A stretch of 64,000 bases of DNA from Babylonia areolata (GCF_041734735.1 NC_134880.1:22672246-22736245), one strand, 5' to 3'. Shown: positions 22,574 through 34,572, numbered from the stretch's first letter. Notes: a model not told the origin generated them from the sequence alone. A program made the numbers and translations.

Positions 22574-22595
22574 CAGTTTGAAACATGTCAGCTAG

Positions 22596-22601
22596 TTTAT
22601 T
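22596..22601 (-). terminator. RPL4: RPL4 polyadenylation signal
   Basis: AATAAA on the minus strand (TTTATT in plus sense), about 130 bp after the RPL4 stop, a typical short ribosomal-protein 3' UTR. Confidence 0.7.
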
Positions 22602-22729
22602 GATTCTCAATACATGTCATCAAACATTGACACAATAATCAGTTTAGTTATCATAAGAGTAGATTCAGAAGAAAAGAGAAAAAAAGTTAATTTTCATTAA
22701 AATGTTCAGAAAAATGTAGGTCAGTCTTT

Positions 22730-25700
22730 TTATTTCTTGCTCCTGCCTCCCTTAGCACGCTGGGCTGCTTTCTTTGCTGATGCCTTGCCCTTGGGAGCTG
22801 CCGGCAGTGGAGTCTTGATCTGGAAATACAAAAAAAAATAATAATAATAACATTCACGCATGCACATTGTTGATCGTCTCTGATGTACAGTGTAGTAAGT
22901 AATGTGCAACAGAAGCAATACTAGAACAAATATCATGTGAATATAACAAAGGAAATTTAAACATTTTTATGCAGCTGCTTGCTTAGAATTGTTAAATAGT
23001 AATGCTTACAATGCACAAACATCAAGTGAATATCACCTGTCTTTTTTTTCTTTTTTTTTTTTGCAACTGCTTACTTTGAAAGGTTGTGAAGTGGTTAATT
23101 TTATCTCATTCCATACTCTCCCTCACTGTGTGTGTATGCCTCTGTGTGGAGGGATGTTAAATTTTCATGGCTTAATAAATCACTGATTTTTTTTTCCCTT
23201 GTCACTGAACTTTTGAAACATTTTTGTAACAATATGTCTGTACATATTACAAATAAAATAATACAAATAGTCCTACCCCAAAAGCATGTAGAGAATAAAA
23301 GGGAAGTTGATCAGAGATGGTTGAGTTGTATTTTCATGGGCATTCAACAACACGGACCAATGAAATCATCATATCAACTCCCAGTCGTGTCACAAGTGAG
23401 GACGAAGGTGCAAAAACATCAATTCAAAACTAGCTTGCATGATCACACATACACACTTGAATGAAAAGGATTACCATTTCCTTACTTTTCTTCCTACACA
23501 CGCACACAGATAAATGAATTTGGGATGCATTCAAGTGCTAGATACAATCACTGCTTTTCCTACTCTATTAGGGAAGACTGTGCATTAGGTACCTACTTGC
23601 TCACCATGAGCTGTGCAAGACGAGACACTGCAGACATATTAAAAGTTCTATAATTAAAAATAACTGCAAAACAATAGGCCTACAATAATGTCTCAAAACC
23701 CATTCACTCCAATTTGCACACACACACACACACGCATGGAAAAATCTGGTAAATGAATGCTTTTGTGTATACAGTGTCACCAAAATGAGTTAATTTGTTC
23801 GCTCAATGTGTTTAGTGAGCAGTCTGCTTACAGAGACTTCTCTCCCTGTACAACCAAACAGCAAAACTACCTAGGATTAGCCAGACTGACTACTTTGTGT
23901 ATGTCTATGCATATATGTGCATGTGCTTACATGCACATGACTGCACGCATACCTTTTTGGGGTTTAATTTTTGAAGGTTTTTTGTTTCTTTCAATTTCAG
24001 TTGTTTTTCTCATTGCTGTCAATAAAAGTACAAAACAGGAGTCGGTCAGAGTTGGTTAAGTTGAATTTTCATGGGCATTCAACAACACGGACCAATAAAA
24101 TCATCACACCAACTCCCTGTACAAGTATGGCAAAAATAACAAACTGAAACTGCAGGCACACGCACACATGCGCACCTGCACGCGCACACACAGAGAGAGA
24201 AATAGAAGACCTCACTCACTCCTCGTTTTTTATTTAACAGTTCCTCCTTCTTGCGAAGACGAGACTGCTCCACAGCCCTGGCAGCTTTTGCAGCAGTTTT
24301 CGCATATGGGTTCAAACGTATCATTACACGTTTATTTTTTAAAGGGTTCTTTTTCAGTATCCTCCTTGTCACCTCCTTTCTGCAAAACAAAGCAAACAGT
24401 GGCGTTAGGGTTGATTCTGAGTGCATAACAAAATACAGACTACTCATCAACACTCAAGTTTGGCCGAGTTGGCAAGTGGCTACCGTTATGTATAACATAT
24501 ATGACATACATATATATAAACCACCCAAAATGGCACATGGTCAAAGCTCATTCATAAACTCTTAAAGATTTTTTCCTTGTCTTGTCCTTCCCTTGTTCCT
24601 GTCTGAAGCACAAACTCAGATCTTAACCTTCAGTGCAATTAACCCATTCTCTACAGCATGACACATAAGCATGCCGAGACATTTGACATTGTTGCTGATG
24701 GTCCTTCTGACCACACAGGGCTGTCCGTATCCGAACTGAGTATGCTGAGAGATAACCTCCCCTCTTCCAAACTTCCTGTAAGGATGTATTCTTTCTCTGT
24801 GGACCTTGCTTCTGGAATGAACTTCCTCTTTCGCTTCGTCAGGTATCTGCACTCAGTTTTTTCAAGTCTGGCCTAAAAACCCACCTTTTTCCAAGATAGC
24901 CTTCTTGGGTTTGATTCCCGTTCTCTCTTTCTCCCAAGTTAGCAAACCCTTCTTTATCTTCAGTTTCTCAAGTTAAGAGTTACGCATAATGTGAATGACT
25001 GGTTTGAAAACACTTTGATTTGTCTCTGCACAAGATTCAGTACTTTTCATATACTAATTATTATATACACACACATATATGGGGAAAAAGACAATTCTTA
25101 CTTCGGCGCTCTCAGGGCAGCTTGTATTTCTTGACTCTTGAGAAGCTTGGTTAAATCAGTCTGGGTCATCTTCAGTGATGGGAGGCTAGAAAAATAAAAA
25201 TAAACAAGATTTCAAAACATACCAAACAAAAAGAAACAAAAAAAGCAGCATACTACTTGGTAAAAAAATTATAAAAAAAAAAAGAAGTATTGCGCATTTT
25301 GTAACACTTTAGATATATTGCGCATTTTGTAACACTTTAGATATCAGAGGTATGTATATGTCAAATATGCATGTAAACAACCACCATCATCAATCTTCTG
25401 CATCCGTGTGCTGCAATTCCCATGTTCACTTGTATGTACACCAGTGGACTTTAACGTGCATGACCGTTTTCACTCCGCCATGTAGGCAGCCATACTCCAC
25501 TTTTGGGGTTGTGCATGCTGGGTATGTTCTTTTGCTTCCATAACCCAACAAACGCTGACATGGATTACAGGATCTTTAACTTGCATATCTGATCTTCTGC
25601 TTGTATATACACACGAAGGGGGTTCAGGCACTAGCAGGTCTGCACATATGTTGACCTGGGAGATCAGAAAAATCTCCACCCTTTACCCAACAGGCACCGT

Positions 25701-28700
25701 CACCAAGATTTGAACACAGGACCCTCAGATTAAAAGTCCAATGCTTTAACCACTCATCTATTGCACCTGTCCATCATCAATCAATTCCTCTTATTTCATA
25801 AGAGTAAAAAAAATTTCTTTTTTATTTGTGTATCTTTTTTTTCTTTTCTTTTTTTATAGGTCATTTGATCGGCAAAGAATAGTCTTTGAATGTCAATTTT
25901 AAACAGTAAACATTTTTTTCTATTTCATATTGCTTTTTGAACAATGAATGCAAAGCAGTAAAAAGATATATATAAAAATTCCACTACCTGTAAAAAAAAT
26001 TCTGAATCAGCATACACGATTATCAGTAATTACACACTTTGAGAGACAGTAACCTTAACTTTGAATTGGTATATTGATAAGAGCATCGTATAAACCAGCA
26101 TAAGATAATGGATCTGCATTCTTGAATTTTGTTTGGGCAAAACAATATAAGCATCAAAAGCCAACAGAAAATAGTGGATTTGTGTATGTGAAAAGAGAGA
26201 AAAATTCTGAATTCTCTTGGGGGAGTGACATGGTGAATTTTTGTGTGGGCAAATATTTATGTATTAAAAAAACAACAGAAAAATGGCGGATTTATACTCT
26301 TAAAAACAGGAGTTAGCTTTCTCTATTTAGTGACAAATTGAATTTTTGTGGGGGAAAAATATTTAAGCATAAAAATAAAACAACAAAAGAAAAACTGCTG
26401 ATTTACACTATTAAAACAGGATTTAGCTTTCTCTTTTGAGTGACACAGCATTCCCTCACTCTCCAAAAACATAATACTTATACTGCTTAAATTAAAACAA
26501 CAGAAACAAACTCTCTAAATCATGGACGCGTTTGCCATGTCACAACAGCTGCACCTGCACGACTGTAGTGACTTACTTGTATCCTGATTTGGTCTGAGAT
26601 GCCTGGCGCCACGTTCCGTAGATGCTGTCCAGGCGGCTGAAGGCAGACTGGGACCAGATGCAGAAGCGGCCAACATGTCCCCCTGGTGCCATCTTCAGCA
26701 GGTTCAATCGATCCACACTGATCAGGGTGATGCCTGTCAAGACACAGGGTTCCCACATACACGTGAATGTAGTGTTTGACTTGATTTATGTGATCAGAGT
26801 GAGTTTATTATTTCAGTTAAAAAAAAATGTAACCAAAATAAACAACAACAAAAGGGTTCCCACATACACATGAATATAGTGTTTGACTTGATTTGTGTGA
26901 CCAGACAGAGTTTATTATTTCAGTTTAAAAAATGTAACTAAAATAAACAACAACAAAAAACACTGGGGAACAATGCTTTGCAGAACATACAAGCTATCTG
27001 ACTTAATTTATATGATCAGACAGACTTTCTTATTTCAGTGTAAAAATGTAACAAACACACACACACAAAAACAACAGAACATGGCTTTGCAGAATACACA
27101 ACCTGAGTGAAACTTAAATCCGGTCTGGGCTGCAATGTTTGATATTGTATGCTTCTATGAGTATAATGAATGTATATAATGAATGAAAATGTAAAGAATA
27201 GTATAACTGAAATTCCATACCTTTTTGTACACCTTTTCCAGTCCTGACTGAAAATTTTCCATTCGAAAATACCCAAACTGACACGCATTCATCTGTTACA
27301 CCACTGAAGAAAGAGGTCACCAGATGTCCTGATGTTCAATTGCCATCACTTTTTGTTGTTTAGATTGATTGGGTTTGGTTTTTTTTAATTCATCAGGCTC
27401 ATTCTTGAATGGTACTTGTAAAGGGTTTTATTAAAATTCCAAGACTTTTCCAGATCCGGAAGAGCAAAACACATTTTTCAAAGACTTTTCCAGCCCTTGA
27501 AATAGTTCTCATTTTCCCAGAGACTTCCATATGTATTCCTTGACTGTTCGAACCCTGAAAATTTTTTGTTCTCTTCCAGTTGTCCTGACTCACCAGGAAT
27601 ATTCCGGAAAGCTCTGGAAATCCCATTGTCTTCGTTGTAAATCACAAGGGGACCTCGGCGCTGGATACGGCGCCTGTTCCTCATTTTGCCTTTTCCAGCA
27701 CGGAAGCGCTTGCTGGCATACACCTTTAAGTAAACATAAAACAGACAAATTATCAGAGTGCAGTTTGGGAATAGCATTCACAGATAGGAATAGTGGAAAC
27801 TAGAAAATATATATATAAAAGAAAGCATATTTCTCTTAAAAGGACTGGCTGATAGGAAAAGGGGTAACTAAAATATATATATATATGTAAAAGAAAGCAT
27901 GATTCTCTTAAAAGGACTCTGCCAGCTGTTCTTGGCCATTTCAGAGCATCTGTTTCAGAGATAGCTCAACTGAATCTTTGACAGTCTATGTAAATTTTGT
28001 TTCTTTTTCTGTTACATAGTCCATTATGAGGCACCACTGGGCGTTCATAACTGAAGTGCAAATTTTAATGTTTGATCCTCAGATTTATAAGGCCACAATG
28101 TTCTTCATATTGCTTTTGTTTGAATTACCACTAACCCCACCCCACCACAGAATTTTGATATTGGGGTCAACATGATCCTCAGTTGTAACTGTAAATAATC
28201 AACACTGATGTCTCTTGTCCTTGGATCTTTGCCACTCTAAATGTCACAGTTTAGTTCACATAAACTTAATAATTCATCACTCAACACTTGACAATGTGAT
28301 GTTTTGTCCTGGGAACTATGCTGTTCAAAATATGACAGTTTATTTTACATAAACCTAATAATTCATCACTCAACACTACACAAAAGCGATGTTTCTTGTC
28401 CTTGGAACCATGCTGCTCTACCTGTCACAATTCCTTTCACATAAACTTGATAATTCAACACTGGAAAAAGCTCATAAAACTTTTAAAAAAAAATTAAAAA
28501 AAAGATCTACATGCCAATCACCACAAATCACCACAAAGGAAGTGTGCTATAGACTGCAATTCCTGAGAACAACTTTGCTCGAACTTGCTAAACAAACTAA
28601 ACGTTAGGCATGCATACGTATAACTTTGTGTACAAAGTGAAGGGTGGGGTGGGGGAAATGCTATGCCAGGCTTGCATTTCATGTGTAATTTTGTGAAACT

Positions 28701-31700
28701 CCGTTCAGATTTTGTTTTATCGTACGCATTTCTACAATGAGTTCGTATTTTGTTGTTGTTTTTTTAACGAATAAAAATGTTTTAAAAAATTCTTTTTTCT
28801 TTTAAAAAGGCTCAGCAAACTCACTCCCCTATCCTTAAGTGTCAGCCCAACAGTCAGACCCACCTTCTGAATGTCCTGCCAGGCCTGAAGCCTCATGAGC
28901 AGAGCCACAGCTTCTTTGGTCTTCTTCAGCTCCTCCATCTTGTCAGACACGACCAACGGCACCTCAGGCAGACCCTCAATGCGGTGACCTTCAGTGAAAA
29001 AAATCAGAAAAAAAGTTATCCTGACTCTTGAACGTAACACTCGTAGCTTTCTATGATGAGTGTATATTAAACAACCAAAAGTAAAACTAACAATAATAAA
29101 ATAAATCAAGTCTCAGTAAAATGAAATGCTGCTATTTGTCGAGTAATCAACACATATGTACCTCCATCTACAAACACACTGTAGTTCCCTCCATTTCCCT
29201 TGTGCTGCATGCAGGACCTATATAAATCTACAGCAATGTCTGGGAAATAAGTTAATTCTCTTTTCCCACTTACATCTCCATCTGAGAGCCAGAGACTAAC
29301 AAAACCATTTCCCTCATTTTCAGATACTGAATTCCATTTCTCAGTCTGAGCTGCTGAAAAGACCAAGACAGAACTGATGGCTGTAATGAAATTTGTCATA
29401 CAGACTTTACTCACCACCAACTAAGCAGAAAATTAACAAAATCAATACAAACACTGAAAAAGTCAAATGTGGACGAGTAAGTCCTACAAACTGGTAATTG
29501 TAGACATTCTGTGAAAATATTTATTTTCACTTTTGAATGTTTTCTTTTATTGTTTTAAAAAGTTAGGAGAGGAGTTAAAGGGAGAATGGTCAGTTTGGGG
29601 GGTAGGGGTGGGAAACAAGGCAGACCCACAATACCTTTCGACATGATCAGAGCAGGCACACCAGTGGCTGCGATAGCAGAGCACATCGCATATCGTCGCT
29701 GGTTCACGTTGATTCTGCGGTGCCAGCGACGCCACGTTTTGGTTGGCGCAAACATGCGGCCAGCTCGGCACATGTTGCCAAAGGCTGCCTGACCGCTGCG
29801 GTGAGTGCCTCCTCCTTTCACACGGGGAATGCGCGCAACGGCACGGCCCGTGCCCCATGACTCCCCTGATGTCTGGTGACCTGAACACCAACACAAACAT
29901 GAAATGTACGGCTTTCTTTCCCTTCCAACTTTCTGTTATGTAATAAACAACTCTGTTACATATAAATAAATATTTGTTTATATTCTATTTTTCATATATT
30001 ACACTAGTTTCTGTCACATAATCATGATAATAGACAGCTTTCTGTTGCATATCATAAAATAGCAAAGCACAAAAATTATCCAATGATTTTGCCACAACAT
30101 GATTTTTTCCAGCATGAAAACTAAATATTCTTCTTCCCACCTATTCTGATGATGCATATAAATTATAGTAAATTTCAATTTTAAGATGAGTGAACTGTAA
30201 TGCACCAGATCATGTATGTGTACACAATACTTAAATGTGATGGCTCTGTGTATGATTATGCATTATTGACTTATGTCTGACCGAATGGATTTTGTCCAGA
30301 ACAGATGTGACCAATACTAGCATTCTTATTTTACTATTGGTTGAAGTTTTAGAATCAAGACATCATTCTCTTTTTCTTTACAACTATACAAAACTATGCA
30401 ATACAGTACACCCTAAAATTTTCATAATGGATTTGTGGGCCTCTCAAATATATGAATTTCTCTATAAATTCAGAAGATTACCTTCTCTGAAACTTAAAGC
30501 ATGAAGATAGGCTATTCATTTCTTCGTTTCTTTATTTTCCCCGCTCCATTCTTCTAGCCTGCAAACAATCTTCTTACCAGCTTTTGCTGACACTGCATAT
30601 GGTTGTCTGCCATTCTTTTTCATTTCAAAATGAACAAAGTTGACAATGTCAGGTCGGATTGGGGCACAGAACACTGCAGGGAGGGCGACATTGTTGTCAG
30701 TCGTCTCCCCTTTCACAGAGTACACAGAGATCAGCGGTCGAGCAGCAGCTGAGGCCTGAAAAAAGAGGAGGAACTTAACATTTATCTAACAGTAACACAA
30801 TAATAATAATGATATTTATAATGCACACAACTAAATATATGAATCTCACAGAATATATCATTATAGGTTTGATCATACGATACATTCAAATAAAATATGC
30901 ACTCAAAAACTACAAATGCAATCCAAGCACATTTTTATCAAAAGACAACTTTTGAACAATGTGTTATTACAGAATACTCAATGGATAATGCCTGGAAGAT
31001 CATAAAGTCTAAGAACTGGAACAGTGAAACTAACACTTAAAATGGTTACATCAGCCCTTGCTGATAATGCTGTCTGGGAAAATGCGAGACGGGACAGAAA
31101 ATAAAAGAATCATGCAAGGAAATGTGAATAATAAGACCATAGAGAAAACCTGAACCAGCTGATCAAGATGAAAACTTCACAAGTAATAAAAGGCTTTAAC
31201 ATTAGTTAGGGATTATTGAGCTTAGCAAATAATTTTTTTTTTTTAAGCGAGCTCTTTCCCAGACAAGAGCAACAAAGGAGAATGATCTTGCACTTTCACC
31301 AAGACTTAGCACTTAATTTATTCTAAAAGTCTAATGATTTTTATAACTTAAAAAACTTGAAGTTGAACTCTGTGACACATTAATGTCAAGTCATGGGAGA
31401 AAAATGGCCAGCACTCCTTCCATTCACTGAGATGATGACCAGTGTAGAAACCATTAATTGGGGAAAAAAAATAGAAAAAGAAAAAGGAACTATCTTTATA
31501 GCCATCTTGAATACAAAGTTAGTTCATCCTAATTTCAAATAAATTTTACTTTTTGTTGCTTTATGGAATGGTCATCACCACCCACATTTTCTGTGACAAA
31601 ATCTCTCCCTCCCCCTCTCTCTCACACACTGCACTCATCACATCACAATGCGACGCCCCCCCCCCCTCCCCTCCACACACACACACATGCATCCATTTCC

Positions 31701-32281
31701 ACACGGACAGATTTCTGTGTGACCCTAGTGAGATGACATGTGGAACGTAGGAAAAGTTATATCCGGTTTCGCCCATCTCATGCACCCTGTTTGTTTTTAT
31801 ATACAGTTGTTTATTCTTTATTTGTTATATCGCTATCACAAGAACTAGTATCAGCCGAAAGAAATATATTAAACAACTTGACAACGAACAGCAACAAATG
31901 CTTCCAAACGTTCATGTTGCTTATCGACTGGCGGACAATCCAGAATTCTTCCCAACAAGACGAGTGTTCACAAGGCGTCAACGTTCACTCCGCTTGTCAC
32001 ACAGAGGATACGAGGGGTAGAAATGTGGACAATGCTGCATTAATTCAGTGCAATATAAGCTTATTATAATACAGTACAGTGCAGTATGAAAACGACTGCC
32101 ATCTACCCATCCTATTTTTCACATGACATTTGATTTTGTATCATGACTTCATCCATGGTACCTTTAGACATCGCCCATAACCAGGTACTTTAAAACGCTT
32201 GAAATCTACTGATGTTCAATTATTCCCAAGAATATACTACTCTAATTCCTCCGCTAATGGAGAAAATTAAAAACAAACCAT
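22730..32281 (-). CDS. RPL4: Ribosomal protein L4 (uL4), 9 exons
   Basis: Minus-strand exons in transcript order: 32281-32279 (ATG only), 30755-30578, 29880-29635, 28988-28864, 27723-27594, 26733-26577, 25185-25102, 24379-24220 and 22819-22730. All phases agree; 390 aa. Component of the 60S subunit; its internal loop lines the peptide exit tunnel. Diagnostic blocks: [130 protein letters not shown]. The C-terminal tail (ending [11 protein letters not shown]) is shorter than in human (427 aa), where it is a variable Lys/Ala extension. Intron 8 holds two U18-like snoRNAs. Introns 4, 5 and 6 each hold a local triplication. The gene is convergent with AGA. Confidence 0.97.
23302..23382 (-). ncRNA. 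SNORD18: C/D-box snoRNA U18 (SNORD18-like), copy 1
   Basis: Minus-strand C box ATGATGA (23366-23372) and D box CTGA (23311-23314), closed by a terminal stem (GGGAGTTGAT pairing with ATCAACTTCCC). The guide TTGGTCCGTGTTG is complementary to the highly conserved 28S rRNA segment ACACGGACCAA, followed by a D'-like TTGA with the same spacing as human U18. Vertebrate U18 also sits in RPL4 introns and directs a 28S 2'-O-methyladenosine. Here it lies in RPL4 intron 8, in the sense orientation, so it would be processed from the debranched intron. Confidence 0.9.
24035..24119 (-). ncRNA. SNORD18: C/D-box snoRNA U18 (SNORD18-like), copy 2
   Basis: Second copy in the same intron: C box GTGATGA (24101-24107), D box CTGA (24046-24049), terminal stem of GGGAGTTGG against CCGACTCCTG. 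The guide TTGGTCCGTGTTG is identical to copy 1 while flanks differ, showing selection on the guide. It ends about 100 bp downstream of exon 8, near the usual distance limit from a splice site. Confidence 0.9.
24630..25060 (+). mobile_element. LINE 3' remnant
   Basis: Decayed C-terminal coding ([16 protein letters not shown]..., AGTCTGGCCTAAAAACCCACC) and a tail TTGATTTGTCTCTGCACAAGA shared with 14650-14901. Lies in RPL4 intron 7, opposite to the gene. Confidence 0.55.
25285..25345 (+). repeat. Tandem duplication of about 31 bp
   Basis: ATTGCGCATTTTGTAACACT occurs twice in a row in RPL4 intron 6. Confidence 0.9.
25396..25770 (-). mobile_element. SINE family A copy with 12-bp target duplications
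   Basis: 375 bp in reverse orientation with the family motifs (GCCATGTAGGCAGCC, GTGCATGCTGGGTATG, TTGACCTGGGAGATC). Perfect flanking CCATCATCAATC (25384-25395, 25771-25782). Lies in RPL4 intron 6, in the sense orientation of that gene. Confidence 0.9.
26105..26455 (-). repeat. Triplicated block of about 115 bp in RPL4 intron 6
   Basis: Three diverged copies share GAATTTTTGTGTGGGCAAA, ATAAGCAT-like, AACAACAGAAAAA, and GTTAGCTTTCTC then AGTGACA. No snoRNA boxes found. Confidence 0.75.
26748..27090 (-). repeat. Triplicated block of about 110-120 bp in RPL4 intron 5
   Basis: Copies share TTCCCACATACAC, GTTTGACTTGATTT, GATCAGACAGA, TTATTATTTCAGT and ATGTAAC. The first copy starts only 15 bp from exon 6. 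Confidence 0.8.
27780..27925 (-). repeat. Tandem duplication in RPL4 intron 4
   Basis: GAAAGCAT...TTCTCTTAAAAGGACT occurs twice, separated by an (AT)n run, about 70-bp period. Confidence 0.75.
28190..28465 (-). repeat. Triplicated block of about 88 bp in RPL4 intron 4
   Basis: Three copies share GATGTTTCTTGTCCTTGGAA-like, TGTCACA, CACATAAACTTAATAATTCA and TCACTCAACACT. On the minus strand two copies have a C-box-like GTGATGA, but there is no convincing D box, so I do not call a snoRNA. Confidence 0.8.
30756..32278 (-). other. RPL4: RPL4 intron 1
   Basis: About 1.5 kb of AT-rich sequence with a C-rich/CA tract at 31655-31690. It separates the ATG-only exon from exon 2. No RNA or repeat family recognised. 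Confidence 0.75.
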
Positions 32282-32420
32282 TTCCACTTTTCCGAAGACG
32301 GACGCGCACGTGCCTGAATGGAACCGGAACTAGATTTGGCGAACACAATCGGAAGCCACCGGAAATCCCCGATCAAGGGCGGGATTTCGCTTGTTTCAGG
32401 GCCCACTCTGTGTGTGTGTG
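32282..32420 (-). promoter_or_regulatory. RPL4: Probable RPL4 promoter and 5' UTR
   Basis: Minus-strand sequence upstream of the ATG is relatively GC-rich and includes GGGGATTTCCGGTGGCTTCC and TTCCGGTTCC, Ets-like/pyrimidine motifs usual for ribosomal protein promoters. A clear TOP start could not be fixed. A TG tract at 32404-32432 marks the outer edge. Confidence 0.4.
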
Positions 32421-32840
32421 TGTGTGTGTGTGTTCTTTTCCTTGATTACTTGTTCTTTTTTCTCCTCTATTTTCCACTAGAGCTATTTTTTCTTCTTTTG
32501 TTTTGTATGTTTGTCGTATATTCAGACACCACTGAGTACTTGGCACACATTAAACCGATACGAATACACACACTTTAGCCGGTTTATTGTCTGTCCTTTA
32601 TTGTACTGAAACTCAGCCCGCAATCAATATAAATCAAAAGTTTCATTCTAAAGTGACAAGGCTGAACTAAAACACGAAAGTGGTGAAGCTTGGCAGTTTG
32701 ATAAATCAGAATGGGAGGAGAGAAAAGACAGGAACATATTTCTGCACATGATCTTTATATGAGGCAACAACCGTTGTTGGGAAGACACACTGTTTATAAT
32801 TTTCGAGACCGGCTGAGTTCGTGTTGAAAGAGTGTCTCAG

Positions 32841-33076
32841 TTTTGTGTGTGTGTGTGTGGGGGGGGGGGGTCTGTGTCTGTGTGTGTGTGTCTGTCTGTA
32901 TGTGTGTGTGTCTGTGTGGGTGTGGGTGGGTGGGTGTTTGTGTCTGTGTGTGTCTGTGTGTGTCTGTCTGTCTGTATGTGTGTGTCACGGGGTGTGTGTG
33001 TGTGTTTGTGTGTGTGTTTTGTGTGTGTGTGTCTGTATGTGTGTGGGTGTGGGTGGGTGGGTGTTTGTGTGTGTGT

Positions 33077-33113
<37 letters not shown>

Positions 33114-33212
33114 TGTATGTGTGTGTCACGGGGTGTGTGTCTGTGTGTTTGTGTGTGTGTGTGTCTGTCTGTGTGTGTCTGTCTGTCTGTAGGTGTGTGA
33201 CTGTGTATATGT
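32841..33212. repeat. Imperfect (TG)n array with internal duplications
   Basis: About 370 bp of TG/TCTG sequence. TCACGGGGTGTGTGT occurs twice and GGGTGTGGGTGGGTGGGTG twice, showing segmental copying. Confidence 0.9.
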
Positions 33213-33239
33213 ACCTCTTTGTGTGCCAAAAAAAAAGCA

Positions 33240-34500
33240 CCTAAACAGTTTGAAGTCATTGCTCAAGAGGCCAAAAACTGATGACTGGTGGAAGCAGTTT
33301 TGCGGGGCGCTCAGTTGTGACACGACATTGACGGAGTTCTGGCGGTTTTGTCGTTGCATGGAGGGGAGTACGTGCGCGGCAACAGCCCCAGACGTGTTGG
33401 ATGCTGACGGAACCAGGCTTGGGACAAACGAAGAAAAGGGATCTGCCCTGCTCGAGCGTTTCATGCAACAGAGCGATCGGGGAAACTTGGATGAAAGGAC
33501 GAAATATGTTGAGGAGTTGAACCAGACCCTTATGCAGACTGGACCCATTGATGACTTGACAATGGATGATCTAAACGAGGCAATGGCTAAATGCAAGAGG
33601 GAGTCGGCTCCTGGCCCAGACAAGGTTCGCTGCTCGGATATCAAGGAGCTGTCGGAGGAGGACAGAGGCAAACTTTTCGGTCTGTATCAGGGCGGTTTCC
33701 ACAGTGGACATGTGCCGGGGGACTGGACACACGGCTTCTTGAAACCCATGCCAGGGCCGGAGGTGGGCCATCGTCGCCGGGGTGGGCGGCTGCCGAATCC
33801 TAGCCGTGCGGAGCATTGCTGGAGGGCTCATGGAGCGCGTGATGGCTAGGAAACTTGCAAGGGATCTTGAACACAGGCACATTCTCCCTTCAAATCAAGG
33901 GTGGTTGCAGAACAGGCGGGTACACATGGGGGGGTGCGGCTGCTTTTGCATATGGGGTGTATGAGGGATTTCAGAGGGGGGGGGGAGGCACTAGCGGTGG
34001 CGGTCGACCTTGAGGATGCCGGCAATGGGGTCCGGTTTGCGCACCTCATGGGGCTGCTGCTAGGGTGTGGAGTGGGTTTGACGGTGACAGGATGGATGGC
34101 GGCGGCGCTTCGGGAAGGAGCCGTCGTCCTGCGCCTCGGAGATTGGATGTCTGCACCTTCTGGACTATCCATGGGACTGCCACAAGGGTCTCCGCTCTCT
34201 CCTGTCCTCTACGGTGTCTGCACGAGGGGCCTTGCATACTTGGACAGCAATGGAGTGGCTCGGGTGCTTGCTCTTGCGGATGATGGCCTAGTCTTCAAAA
34301 CTTCGAAGGATGCTCCAGAAACAACTGAACAGTGTTGCTCAGTGGTGCAGGGACACGGGATCTTCCATCAGTCCAGCGAGGGCCCAGGCGTTGCTGTGCA
34401 CCCTCAACAACGGAACCGGCCGCGAGCAGATCGCTACCACCTGTATCATTCGACGGTGTTAAGTGTGTGCCGTGGAAGCTGCGATACATAGCCTAGAAAT
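33240..34500 (+). mobile_element. LINE reverse-transcriptase fragment
   Basis: Frame 33240-33760 encodes TDDWWKQFCGALSCD, KRESAPGPDKVRCSDIKEL and HVPGDWTHGFLKPMPGP (RT fingers). After a frameshift, 33782-33920 gives RILAVRSIAGGLMERVM and ILPSNQGW. In a further frame, 33965-34320 gives VAVDLEDA, GLPQGSPLSPVLYGV and ALADDGLVF (catalytic ADD). Downstream it breaks into other frames. The endonuclease is missing. At least three frameshifts, so inactive. It differs from the 16070 family and resembles Jockey/I-type RTs. It starts where the TG array ends. Confidence 0.85.
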
Positions 34501-34540
34501 GAGTGTGTGGAGGAGGGGGGTAGAGAGGGTGCAGGGTAAT

Positions 34541-34572
34541 GTGTGTGTGTGTGTGTGTGTGTGCGTGTGTGT
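34541..34572. repeat. (TG)n microsatellite
   Basis: Short pure TG tract just after the LINE fragment. Confidence 0.9.

Noticed and set aside
28190-28465. Additional C/D snoRNAs in RPL4 intron 4
   Set aside because: C-box-like GTGATGA is present in two units, but there is no D box at a fitting distance, no terminal stem and no rRNA guide I recognise.
29555-29943. Open frames overlapping RPL4 exon 3 on both strands
   Set aside because: Shadows of the RPL4 exon; only one minus-strand frame matches L4 and fits the splice phases.
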